DNA of 64,000 nt from Akkermansiaceae bacterium (GTDB lineage Bacteria > Verrucomicrobiota > Verrucomicrobiia > Verrucomicrobiales > Akkermansiaceae), in assembly GCA_021733795.1 (NCBI GenBank), contig JAIPKB010000001.1:22052-86051 (forward strand), in the 5' to 3' direction. The number at the start of each line of letters is the position of its first letter. The first letter of the stretch is position 1. Both the position numbers and the translations under genes were made by a program. This document shows, piece by piece, positions 35,561 through 44,000 of the stretch. The notes under the pieces were generated by a model. That model saw only the letters and a list, made by a program, of their open reading frames with translations, was not told where the DNA came from and did not search any database.

Positions 35561-37060
35561 CTATTGCTTGGGCTGCCCGGCCCGCAGGGCGGCATCCTTC
35601 GGGCAGATCAGGAAGCTGAAACCGGTCGCCGCGCCGCCGTTGTTGTCGATCCGGACGACGATGCGGTTCCAACCCTGCCGGAAATTGAAGGCCTCGATGT
35701 GTTCATCGATGTGATACCAGCTCCAGCCCTCGTCGTGCCAGATCTCCCGGTCGTTGATCCACAGCTTGCCGCTGTCGTCGGTGCCGATCGCGACGATCAT
35801 CGTGGCCGGCTCGTCAAAGTATAACTCGGTGTAGGCATAACAAGTGGAGCTGTCGGTGGTGACCGGCACCGTGTTGTGCATCGACTCGCTCTGCATGAAC
35901 TTCCAGCTCAGGGTGCCGTCGAGGAGGGCCTTCTTGCCATGGACGCGCAGGGGACTCGATTCGTTCTCCGCGATGCCGCGGCCGGTCTTGCCGTCGTGAT
36001 AGACGGCGTCGAGGTCGATCCCCTGCTCCGGCGGGTGGGTGATGGAGAAATCGTTGCGACCGTATGATTCCCACGGACCGATCATGTACCAGGTGTTCAC
36101 GTAGAGCCAGCCGCGGCGCATCGTCTCGCGGGAGAAACGACGGCCGGGCAGGGCCTGCGCGGCCACCATTTCCTCGCTCTCGAACTTGGCCTCGTGCGGG
36201 ACATAGGGCTGCCCGGTCAGGCCTGGCGCGCCGTAGCCAGCCTCACCACCATTGCCGGGCCGCTGCGGGCCGTCACCGGCCATCCCCGCGCCCGGCGGCG
36301 GTTTGCGGCCGGCATTGCCCACCATCCCGAGCAGGCGCGACTCGGCGAGGCCGGACTGGCGGCCCGCCTGACCTAACAAATCTCGGTAGCGGTTGATATC
36401 GTCGATCGAGGCGACCTCCATCGAGTTGCCCTCGATGCCATGCTGGGCATTCACCGTTGCGATCAGCTCGCCATACCCGGGCATTTGAGTGGCGGCGAGT
36501 TGCATGGCGCGCAGGGTGTCGGGAAACGAGAGGCCCTCCTTGAGCGCCTTGTTGGCGGCGGCGGTGGCCAGGTGGTCCTGCTGGATGTCCGCCTCGTGCA
36601 CCGCGATGCGTTCGTACAGATCCTTCACCGAGGGCTCGTCTCCCAACGACGGATAGTCGGCGGGGGCCTTGCCGCGGGCCATGGAGGTGTCGTTGATCTC
36701 GCTCGACAAGCCCTCGGGCACCGGCCGCTGGTCGACCTGGTCGAGCAGCACGTCCTCCTTATCGAACGCCTCCTGGGCCATCGCCTCGAAACGTTTGAGC
36801 CGCTCCTTCAATTCCCTTTTCACCAGCACCTCGGACGATTTCATCATCAGCTTCGCATACTCCGCTGGCAGCGGCCGGGTTTTCTTGCGCTCGTCCTTTT
36901 TTTCCCGCTCGCCCGCGGTTTTCTCCGGGGCCTTGAGCTGCCCCTGCACCGGATGCGGCAGCTGCCAAAGCGTGAGCGCCCCGCCCGCGAAAAGCAGGCC
37001 GGCGGCGAGCCATGAGATCACCCGGGCGCGGCGGTCAGTTTCGATTGTAGCTCTCGTCAT
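35561..37060 (-). CDS. Membrane-anchored protein with coiled coil and PA14/galactose-binding-like C-terminal domain
   Basis: 499 residues from ATG 37060 (the track begins six codons earlier). A short cytoplasmic start and one membrane helix ('VISWLAAGLLFAGGALTLWQL') are followed by a charged, coiled-coil-like region (residues 45-130, 'EREKKDERKKTR...KRELKERLKRF'). A Gly/Pro-rich stretch follows, then a beta domain ('GWLYVNTWYMIGPWESYG', 'AIGTDDSGKLWINDREIW', 'FNFRQGWNRIVVRIDNNGG') of the type that binds sugars. It is the last gene of the ExbB-ExbD-ExbD operon and overlaps the second exbD by 26 bases. The topology (N-in, periplasmic C-terminus) resembles TonB/TolA, so it may be the effector moved by the proton channel. 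Confidence 0.7.
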   Translation of the reverse strand: MTRATIETDRRARVISWLAAGLLFAGGALTLWQLPHPVQGQLKAPEKTAGEREKKDERKKTRPLPAEYAKLMMKSSEVLVKRELKERLKRFEAMAQEAFDKEDVLLDQVDQRPVPEGLSSEINDTSMARGKAPADYPSLGDEPSVKDLYERIAVHEADIQQDHLATAAANKALKEGLSFPDTLRAMQLAATQMPGYGELIATVNAQHGIEGNSMEVASIDDINRYRDLLGQAGRQSGLAESRLLGMVGNAGRKPPPGAGMAGDGPQRPGNGGEAGYGAPGLTGQPYVPHEAKFESEEMVAAQALPGRRFSRETMRRGWLYVNTWYMIGPWESYGRNDFSITHPPEQGIDLDAVYHDGKTGRGIAENESSPLRVHGKKALLDGTLSWKFMQSESMHNTVPVTTDSSTCYAYTELYFDEPATMIVAIGTDDSGKLWINDREIWHDEGWSWYHIDEHIEAFNFRQGWNRIVVRIDNNGGAATGFSFLICPKDAALRAGQPKQ

Positions 37061-37457
37061 AGGTCCGTATTCCGACATTGCTCAGGTTGTAGAATTGACA
37101 GGCATCCATCACCTCGACGAAGCGTCCGAACGGGACGTCCTTGTCCATATCGATGCGGATCCGGCGGTCCGGGGCGGTGATACAAAGGTCACGCAACTCC
37201 TCGAGGAGGAAGTTGGTCGAGCAGGGCGCGCCCTCCCAATACAACTGTCCGTCCGGATCAATGCCGACCACCACCTGTTTGTCATCCGGGCGCATCTTCA
37301 CGGCGGCCTCGGATTGCGGCAGGTCGATCGGAATGTCCTTGTTCCTCACCTTGGCCATGCTGGAGACCAGGAAAAAGATCAGCAGCAGGAACACGCAGTC
37401 GATGAGCGGAGCCATCGACACCTCCGGCTCCTCGTCACTTTGTAAGCGGATCTTCAT
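37035..37457 (-). CDS. ExbD/TolR-family biopolymer transport protein (second copy)
   Basis: 140 residues. The single membrane helix with the functional Asp is 'VSMAPLIDCVFLLLIFFLVSSM', followed by a periplasmic domain ('RIRIDMDKDVPFGRFVEVMDACQFYNLSNVGIRT') typical of ExbD/TolR. With ExbB it forms a proton-driven motor in the inner membrane. It overlaps exbD-1 by 23 bases and the next gene by 26 bases. It is divergent from copy 1, so the motor may hold an ExbD heterodimer. Confidence 0.88.
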   Translation of the reverse strand: MKIRLQSDEEPEVSMAPLIDCVFLLLIFFLVSSMAKVRNKDIPIDLPQSEAAVKMRPDDKQVVVGIDPDGQLYWEGAPCSTNFLLEELRDLCITAPDRRIRIDMDKDVPFGRFVEVMDACQFYNLSNVGIRTYDESYNRN

Positions 37458-37899
37458 TTGGCTTTCCTCCCAGTCGGACGCGGGTTTGCATGAACCCGCG
37501 GAGTTGGCACAGGTCGAACACCTCGATCACCCGGCTGACCGGCACGGTCCGGTCCGCGGCGATCTCCAGCGGCAGCTCGACGCCACGGGTCTCGCGCAGG
37601 TTCGCCAGGTAATCCGGCAAATCACCGATCGGTTGATAGATCGTCTCGCCCGAATACGTGTTGCGGCTGACCACCTGATAGACCGATTCATCCGCGCCGA
37701 GGGCGATGATGGCAAGGTCCTCGGCGGATTTCTTCGGCGACAGGCTGGAAGTCATCTCCGGCACGGTGAGCGGAATCTGGGTCTCCCATTTCTTCATCAT
37801 CGTGGTGACGAGGAAAAAGATCAGCAGGAGGAAGACGCAGTCGATCAACGGCGCCATGTCCACCCCGACTTCGCAGTCCTCGTCAACGTCAATCCGCAT
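37435..37899 (-). CDS. ExbD/TolR-family biopolymer transport protein (first copy)
   Basis: 154 residues. The helix 'VDMAPLIDCVFLLLIFFLVTTMM' carries the conserved proton-path Asp. The periplasmic part ends 'PLEIAADRTVPVSRVIEVFDLCQLRGFMQTRV'. The first membrane segment is almost identical to that of copy 2 while the periplasmic domains differ strongly, which suggests a shared channel but distinct outer contacts. It overlaps ExbB by 11 bases. Confidence 0.88.
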   Translation of the reverse strand: MRIDVDEDCEVGVDMAPLIDCVFLLLIFFLVTTMMKKWETQIPLTVPEMTSSLSPKKSAEDLAIIALGADESVYQVVSRNTYSGETIYQPIGDLPDYLANLRETRGVELPLEIAADRTVPVSRVIEVFDLCQLRGFMQTRVRLGGKPNEDPLTK

Positions 37900-39409
37900 C
37901 GGCCGGTTCCTCCTTGCGTGACGGCGGGTGACTCTCCGCCTCCGGTTGGGGTTCCTTCAGATAGATCAGGGTCACGAGTTCCTCGACCTCCACCTCGATC
38001 ACCGCAGCGAAACCCATGATCCGGTTTTTCAGGACGTAAAACACCGCGATGCAGGGCACCGCGATGATCAGGCCGGCGGCGGTGGTGATCAGCGCCTTGG
38101 AGATCGAATCGGAGAGAATGGCGGCACCGCCCTCGTCACCATAGAGCGCCACCAACCCGAAGGCCTCGACCATGCCGATGATGGTGCCCAGCAGCCCCAA
38201 CAATGGCGACAGCGAGGCGATCACCGAGAGCGGATAGATCCGGCTCAGGTGGCCGCGGATATCCCGTCCTGCGATATCGCCCGCCGACTGGGTGACGATC
38301 TGCATGCCCGCGTGGCGGTGTTTCAGGATGAACTTCAGCGCCTCGCCGAGCGTGGACGGATACTCATCGCACTTGCGGATCGCCTCCTCGAACCCGCCGC
38401 GGGCCGAGAGTTCCCGGACCGCCCGGCGCAACGGCACCGGCGCCATGCGGTCGGCGCGCACCGTCAGCAGGCGTTGGATCGCGATCACCATGGCGGCAAG
38501 CCCGGCGAAATACAATGGATACATCATCCATCCGCCGGCTTTGATCTGCGCGCCCCAGTCGATATCCACCGAGGGTTTCGCGGTCTTGTCGGACACCACC
38601 ACACCGCCGCCCGCATTGGGCGGGGCAGGATTCGCCACCTCAACGGCATCCGTCACCTTTGCCTGCAGAACGGGTGCGGCGGGCTTGAATCCTGCCAGGT
38701 CCTTGGCAAAGGCGATCGCATCGATTCCCGCATCGCGGCTGCCCACAGTCAGCGTGATGCCGGTGATGGTGAAATCCCCGAAATCCTTCCACAGGTCGCT
38801 GGTCACCGTTTGCCAACCGCCGCCGAGCGCATCCGAAACCCGCAGCGCGGGTCCGCCGGCCGGGTCGGGCTCGCCGCCCTCGAAGCGGTAATTGTAGCGT
38901 TTGCCCTGTTGATGTTCGCCGTCCTGCGCGGGATCGCGGTCAAGCTGCAGCGAGATCGGCCCGCTCCCCCACTTGCGCCACGCGAAGGAAATATATCGAT
39001 ATTCATTCTCACCGGGATGCTCGCGAATCGGGATGGACAGCCCGGTGATCGCAAGCGGAGTGTCTTTGGACTGCAAATAGAGCCAGGTCGAGCTATGATA
39101 ACCATCGTCGCTGCGAATCGACCTCTCCGAAGGGGTGGATGGCTGCCAATTCAGCCCTTGCGCGAGCTGTTCGTCGTAGACATCGAGCCTGCCGGGTTCA
39201 TTGTTAGTCGCCTGGGCGCCGGTGGGTGGTGCCAAGCTGATCGCGATCAAAGCCAGTCCCAGCCCACTCCAAACGCGGCTTGTGACTCGATGGCCCAACA
39301 AATGGGACAACGAATGCCCCAGAGGATAATCTTGGCGCGCACGGCGATTTCGGTTCCCGTCACCTGGGCGCCGGATGATGATGTTTGCAATGGGGTGGAT
39401 TCTGTTCAT
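37889..39409 (-). CDS. ExbB/TolQ/MotA-type proton channel with secreted N-terminal beta-sandwich domain
   Basis: 506 residues from ATG 39409; typical ExbB is about 220-240. A signal-like helix ('VWSGLGLALIAISLAPPTGAQA') leads to a roughly 180-residue beta domain ('SDDGYHSSTWLYLQSKDTPL', 'YISFAWRKWGSGPISLQLDRD', 'DFGDFTITGITLTVGSRDAGIDAIAFAKD'). The ExbB part follows from about residue 290 ('GGWMMYPLYFAGLAAMVIAI', 'SLSPLLGLLGTIIGMVEAFGLVALYG', 'SKALITTAAGLIIAVPCIAVFYV'). The periplasmic domain fits a ligand- or cell-wall-binding role. First gene of a four-gene overlapping operon. Acidic C-terminal tail. Confidence 0.85.
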   Translation of the reverse strand: MNRIHPIANIIIRRPGDGNRNRRARQDYPLGHSLSHLLGHRVTSRVWSGLGLALIAISLAPPTGAQATNNEPGRLDVYDEQLAQGLNWQPSTPSERSIRSDDGYHSSTWLYLQSKDTPLAITGLSIPIREHPGENEYRYISFAWRKWGSGPISLQLDRDPAQDGEHQQGKRYNYRFEGGEPDPAGGPALRVSDALGGGWQTVTSDLWKDFGDFTITGITLTVGSRDAGIDAIAFAKDLAGFKPAAPVLQAKVTDAVEVANPAPPNAGGGVVVSDKTAKPSVDIDWGAQIKAGGWMMYPLYFAGLAAMVIAIQRLLTVRADRMAPVPLRRAVRELSARGGFEEAIRKCDEYPSTLGEALKFILKHRHAGMQIVTQSAGDIAGRDIRGHLSRIYPLSVIASLSPLLGLLGTIIGMVEAFGLVALYGDEGGAAILSDSISKALITTAAGLIIAVPCIAVFYVLKNRIMGFAAVIEVEVEELVTLIYLKEPQPEAESHPPSRKEEPADAD

Positions 39410-39583
39410 GGCGTGGATCACTTGGGAGCGTGATAGTGAATATTCCGTCGGGGTCCGCTGCCCTGCACCTGAGCAAACTCGTTCGAGAGGCCACGACTAC
39501 ACTGAGGATGAATCATTGCAAGAAATAACTTCATGAAATCACAACCTGTTTATTGTGAACTGATTGCAGCTCCGCCAGGAATT

Positions 39584-39615
39584 CCATCATCCCCCACGTT
39601 TGAGGGGGATGGTGG
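39584..39615. terminator. 12-bp stem hairpin, possible terminator or REP-type element
   Basis: CCATCATCCCCC, loop acgtttga, GGGGGATGGTGG: all 12 positions pair, one of them as G-T. There is no U-run on either side. It lies 175 bases upstream of the ExbB start. Confidence 0.5.
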
Positions 39616-39658
39616 GGCGGAACAGGGTGGATGCCTTGGGTTCCATAGGATTTCCCGG

Positions 39659-39700
39659 CCTCGACACCCTCCTCAACGGCGCAGGGCTCCATGCGGGATG
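39659..39700 (+). pseudogene. Scrap of an SGNH-hydrolase gene 3' end
   Basis: 'cctcgacaccctcctcaacg' and the following 'gcgcaggg' match 27 of 28 bases with the 3' end of the SGNH gene at 21288-21315 and read in frame as LDTLLNGAG. Nothing upstream matches. It is either a remnant of a paralogue or a copied fragment. Confidence 0.5.
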
Positions 39701-39800
39701 ATGAGGCTGGCAACCGGCATGCGGCTTTGGGCGACCGCCCAGGTATCGTAGCCGGAATCATCGATGCCGACGATCAAGCCGTCTTGGGTTTCCCAATCGG
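39673..39800 (-). pseudogene. Possible coding remnant, family unknown
   Basis: The minus strand is open and reads 'FTDWETQDGLIVGIDDSGYD' followed by 'TWAVAQSRMPVASLIIPHG' and a TGA at 39673. The composition is protein-like (WET, DDSGYDTW), unlike the surrounding low-complexity DNA, but no start codon or upstream homology is visible. I do not recognise it. Confidence 0.3.
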
Positions 39801-39852
39801 TGAACCTATCTGCTTCTGTAGTATTTCACAACTTATTGAAATCCAATAATTT

Positions 39853-39886
39853 AAAACGGCCACTTCAGCGGTTCCGAGGCCGTTTT
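39853..39886. terminator. Bidirectional rho-independent terminator downstream of DUF1080
   Basis: AAAACGGCC, 16-base loop, GGCCGTTTT: a perfect 9-bp stem with A-run on one side and T-run on the other. On the minus strand it is followed by 'AAATTATT', so it fits termination of the DUF1080 transcript, whose stop is at 40052. Confidence 0.75.
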
Positions 39887-40051
39887 GGCCCCGTGCCCCT
39901 TTTCACCATTGATTTCTAGCGTTTTGCGAACGGGAAAGCATCAGGCTCCGGCTGGCGATTCCGCTCCATGGCTTTCCGGTTTTTGTCCGGGCCCTGCCGC
40001 TGCGGGGGTGGGGCTCGGGGTTCCCGGGAGCTTGCGGCAAGCCTCCGTTGG

Positions 40052-40771
40052 TTAGAGTGGCCTGACCTTGATATTGCGGAACGAGATGGAGCCGTGGTCG
40101 CCTTGGAGGGCGATCGCGCCGGAGCCGGATTTGGCGAATTCAGGCATGCTGGCGAACTTGCTGGCCGCGACCCGTTTCTTGAAGTCTTCGCTGCCGAGGA
40201 CGTATTCGAAGTAGCGGACGCCGTTGATTTCATGGAAGCACTTGTCCGGGCCGATGACCAGGCGGACGTGGTTCCATTGGCCGGCGGGTTTGGTGGCATC
40301 GAGGATCTTGCCGGTGGCGGGGTCGACCGGCGGTTGATAGAGGCCGTAGAGCCATCCGCAGCGTTGCGGGTCGGCGGCTTTCGCGTTGTCCTCGAGTTGG
40401 AATTCCGGGCCGCTGGCCCAGACGGCGCCGCCCTTTTCGGTGACGTGGAAGATGATGCCGCTGTTGCCGCCCTCGGTGATGTTGTAGTCGAGTTGGAGTT
40501 CGAACCAACCGAATTTGGCGGCGTTGACCAGATCGCCGGCGTTTTTCGGGTCGACGCAGACGAGCTGGCCGTCCTTGACCTGCCAGCCGGGACGGATGGT
40601 GGTGGTTTTGAAATTCGACCAGCCTTTGAGGTCGGTGCCGTTGAACAGGAGCTGCCAGCCTGCGGATTTTTCAGCAGCGGTCAGGGTGTTGGGGGCCGCG
40701 GGTTCCGCCGCACCAGCGGTGGCGAGGACGGCGGCGAAGAGGACGGTGGCGATGAGGTTGGTTGGTTTCAT
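40052..40771 (-). CDS. Secreted DUF1080 (3-keto-disaccharide hydrolase-like) protein
   Basis: 239 residues from ATG 40771 (the track start is 39 codons upstream). Signal peptide 'MKPTNLIATVLFAAVLATAGAAEP'. The DUF1080 pattern is complete: 'GWQLLFNGTDLKGWSNFKT', 'WQVKDGQLVCVDPK', 'FELQLDYNITEGGNSGIIFHV', 'SGPEFQLEDN', 'GQWNHVRLVI' and 'GSGAIALQGDHGSISFRNIKVRPL'. Members have a concanavalin-like jelly roll, and some hydrolyse 3-keto-glycosides. It is followed by a clear terminator, so it is probably monocistronic. Confidence 0.9.
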   Translation of the reverse strand: MKPTNLIATVLFAAVLATAGAAEPAAPNTLTAAEKSAGWQLLFNGTDLKGWSNFKTTTIRPGWQVKDGQLVCVDPKNAGDLVNAAKFGWFELQLDYNITEGGNSGIIFHVTEKGGAVWASGPEFQLEDNAKAADPQRCGWLYGLYQPPVDPATGKILDATKPAGQWNHVRLVIGPDKCFHEINGVRYFEYVLGSEDFKKRVAASKFASMPEFAKSGSGAIALQGDHGSISFRNIKVRPL

Positions 40772-41081
40772 GATGTTGTTTGGATGGTTGTTGGATGGAG
40801 ATGGTGGTCTGGCTGGAGATCGGAGGGGGTCAATCAACCGGGAAGCAGGGAGTGGGACATGGCTGGATGAGATTACTGGATGCCGCAACCATTCATTTCA
40901 ACCTTTGCTCAATCCGGGTGGCTCGATGATCCTGATTGCCGCAACGGGTTCGTCCGAACTCACCCGAATAGGAGTGGAGCATTTTCCAGTGCGGGTGCTG
41001 CGGAAGTCGGCTTCCCGCGTTTCAAACGCCAACTGCCGCCCCGCTCGCAGGATGCGAACGAGGCGGCTTTCAAATCACAGC
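40772..41081. other. Intergenic spacer with TGGATGGT-type low-complexity leader
   Basis: About 310 bases. Next to the DUF1080 start it holds 'tgtttggatggttgttggatgg', reminiscent of the GGGAT/GGTTGG leader of the ThuA gene. No gene is seen in the remainder. No strong terminator for the large beta-repeat gene was found. Confidence 0.45.
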
Positions 41082-44000
41082 TTACTTCAGCGCTTCGAGG
41101 CGACCGAAGAGCTCGGTGTTGGCACCCTTCGGAATCGTGACGGTGATGTCGTCCGGGGCGGCATCGTTTTCGACGATGTCCACTTCGGGGCCACTGCCGG
41201 CGTTGTCCACTCCGATCACCACGTCCGTCCAACCGGCCAGATCCGTGCCGTATTGGAAGAGCAGGCTGATTTCGGCTTCCGATTCATCCGCACGGGTGAA
41301 GCTGAAGACGAGGTTGGCACCGCTGGCATCCAGGGTCGGCAGGATGCCCGGGTCCGAGGCCAGCGGATCGCCACCCAGCACGAACTCAAGCGCATTTGCA
41401 ATGCCATCGTTTTCCGGATCCTGGGTCGGACCGTCGTTGACGCCTGCGGTGAGAAGCTTGGCGGACGCCCAGAGCTGGTATGGGGTGGCGCTGCCGACGA
41501 GGGCGATTTGATTGCCTCCCAGATAATTGTAATCGATCGAGTAGCCGGCTGGCATCCCCGAGGTCGAGGCGAACTCAGCCGGGGTGGCTCCCGTATAGCT
41601 GGCGATGATGACCGTGAGTCCACTGGCGGGGGACAATTCGGTGATGTCCAGTGAGGCGGCGCTCACGTCGAGCGTTCCGTTGGCCACCAGCATATCAGCG
41701 GAGGAACCATCAATCTCGCAGGCATAGGATCCGGAAATCGTGGTGGCTCCCGCAGTGAAGGTGCCGACTGCGGCTGCTCCAGGAGCGATCGCTGCGGAGG
41801 CTTCTACGATCAAGGGGCCTGCGACCGATCCGGTGCCGCCGAGGGCTCCGGCGGAAACCAGAGTCGTTCCGGTGTAGGTGTTGGTGCCCATCAGGCCGAG
41901 GCCGCCGAGGCCGGTCTTGGTGAGACCGCCGCCAAGGGCATCACCGTCGAGCAGTGGCTGACTGATGGCGATGGTTTCACCATTGCTGTCGATGTGGGCA
42001 CCACCGGTCATCACATTGGCCGCGTCGAGGTTGCTCATGAAGTCCAGGTTGGCACCGGGTCCGGCTTGCAGCAGGCCGCCATTGAGGTTGAGCGTGCTGC
42101 TGCCCGAGGTATCGTCACGTTCGGTCACCCGTTTGGTGGTCACGGTGCCGCCGTTGAGGTTGGCCACGGCCACTGCGGTGGTGGTGGGTTCGGTGGTGAG
42201 GTAGAGCGCGTCGCCGGTGATGTTGATCCGGCCGCCATTGACGTTGAGCGTTCCGGTGCCTTGCTCGGCGACCGCGATGGCCCCGTTGGGGCCTTGGGTG
42301 AGGATGCCGCCGTTCATGTTGAAGGTTCCGGTAGCTCCGGGCTGGCGTCCGATGGAGAGCCAGGTCGCCGCATTGAAGGTTCCGTTATCCATGTTGACGG
42401 TGCCGGTGGTTCCACCATTCTTGCCAACAAAGACTTGGTTGTTCGTGGTGACGGTGGCGTTGCCTTGGATGTTGAGCGTGCCATTGGACGTGCCCACATC
42501 ACTGATGTTGAAGTCGCCGCCGTTCTTGGTGAAGGTCGCGTTGTCTTTCACCGTGACGATGCCGGTTCCGTCATTGCCGATGGAGAGCCAGCCGCCGGTC
42601 AGGGTCACGCTGGCGTCGTCCTGGACGGTCAGATTCGCAACGGCGCTGCCATTGAGGGCCATTTGGAACTGGTTCGGCGAGCTGAACGCCGAGGTCCCCG
42701 CGAGGGTCATGTGGGTCGTCGAATCCACTCTCTCGGCAAGCAGGGTCGCGCCATTGTTGACCCACGTGGTGTTGGTCAGCGTGATGATCTGATCGCTATC
42801 GTTGATGCCCGAGTCGCCATCGTATCCGGAGCTGAAGTTGGTGCACTCGATTGCCGAGTCGGTGGCGGTGATGGTGCTGGTGTTCCCGGTGCCGTTGATC
42901 CGGCCCAAGGTGAGCCACCTTGCCACGAAGAGGTCGGTTCCTTGCAGGACCAGGTGACCTCCTGCATCCGGGGTGGAGCCCACCCAAAGTTCGCCATCAA
43001 CGGTGACCGACTGGGTGCCGGTTCCGATCAGCGACAGCGTGCCGTTGGTGATTTCGCTGTTTCCGCCACCCATGAAGTTGGCACCGTCGTTGCTCACGGT
43101 GAAGTTACCCGGGCCGGATTTGAGCAGGCTGCCTGCGGTGCTGTCCATCACGCCGGTGGTGGTCAGATCATTGACCGTGCTGATTCCGCTGTTGTCGCCG
43201 GTGACGGTGAAACCGCGGTCGATGGTGGTGGTGGCTCCGGTGTAGTCGAGCGTGCCACCATTGAAGACGAGGTTCGCCGCGTCATTGGTGGCCGCGCCGA
43301 GCGGGCTTGGCACACCGCCGTCGGTCACGGTGGCGACGCTGGTGATGCCGCCCGAGAGGATGGTGACGCCGGTGTAGTCGTTGGTGGTGTTGATTGCGAG
43401 AGCGCCCGGGTTTTCTTTTTGCAGGCCGGTGGTGCCGGTGATCTTGCCGGTGCCGCTGAGGGTGTAGTCGACGTAATCGCCAGCGAAGGTGACGCCGGAT
43501 CCGCCGGGAGTGACGGTGGTGTTGAGGATCACGTCGCTTAAGCCGGTTACGCGGTCATCGAACATGACCGGGTCGCCGTCGGCATAGGTGGATGCGATTT
43601 CCTGAAGGTCATCCATCCAGTTTTCCTTGGTGGTTTCCCATTCACCGTCCACCGCACCAGTCCAGTAGGCGTCGTTGACGCGGGTGACGTCGAGGGCGAC
43701 CAGGCCGGTTCCGTTGTCGCTGAGAGTGGCTTGAACGCCATCGGGCAGGGTGCCGAGGGCGAAGCTGCCGGTGCCGCTTTTCGGTCCGACGTAGGAAACC
43801 AGCGGGATGATTCCAACGAACGGCCAGGAATCCGCAATATTGACGGTGACAACGCCGTTGAGCGTCGCGGTGCCGGAAAAGTCGAGCGGTGCGTAGAGGG
43901 TGTTGCCGTCAAGGTCACCGAGGTTGATGTCCAGAGTGGTGTCGCCGGTGGTGCCGAAGGTGACGTCCGTGCCAGCGAAAACCTCATCGGTGTTGATCTG

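Larger units (their letters stand above)
39410..40051. other. AT-richer intergenic region with hairpins and gene scraps
   Basis: About 640 bases upstream of the Exb operon and downstream of DUF1080. It is distinctly less GC-rich than the genes. It contains a strong hairpin (39584-39615), a scrap matching the end of the SGNH gene (39659-39686), an unassigned open stretch (39673-39800, minus) and a bidirectional terminator (39853-39886). I see no complete gene. The Exb promoter should lie near 39430-39540, but no convincing -35/-10 pair was found. Confidence 0.6.

Noticed and set aside
37928-39433. 501-residue plus-strand ORF
   Set aside because: Antisense to ExbB, whose membrane helices and channel motifs are unmistakable.
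41994-43541. 515-residue Gly/Val-rich plus-strand ORF (and 42217-42792, 43731-44417)
   Set aside because: Antisense to the repeat codons of the giant beta-repeat protein; periodic composition mirrors the real gene.
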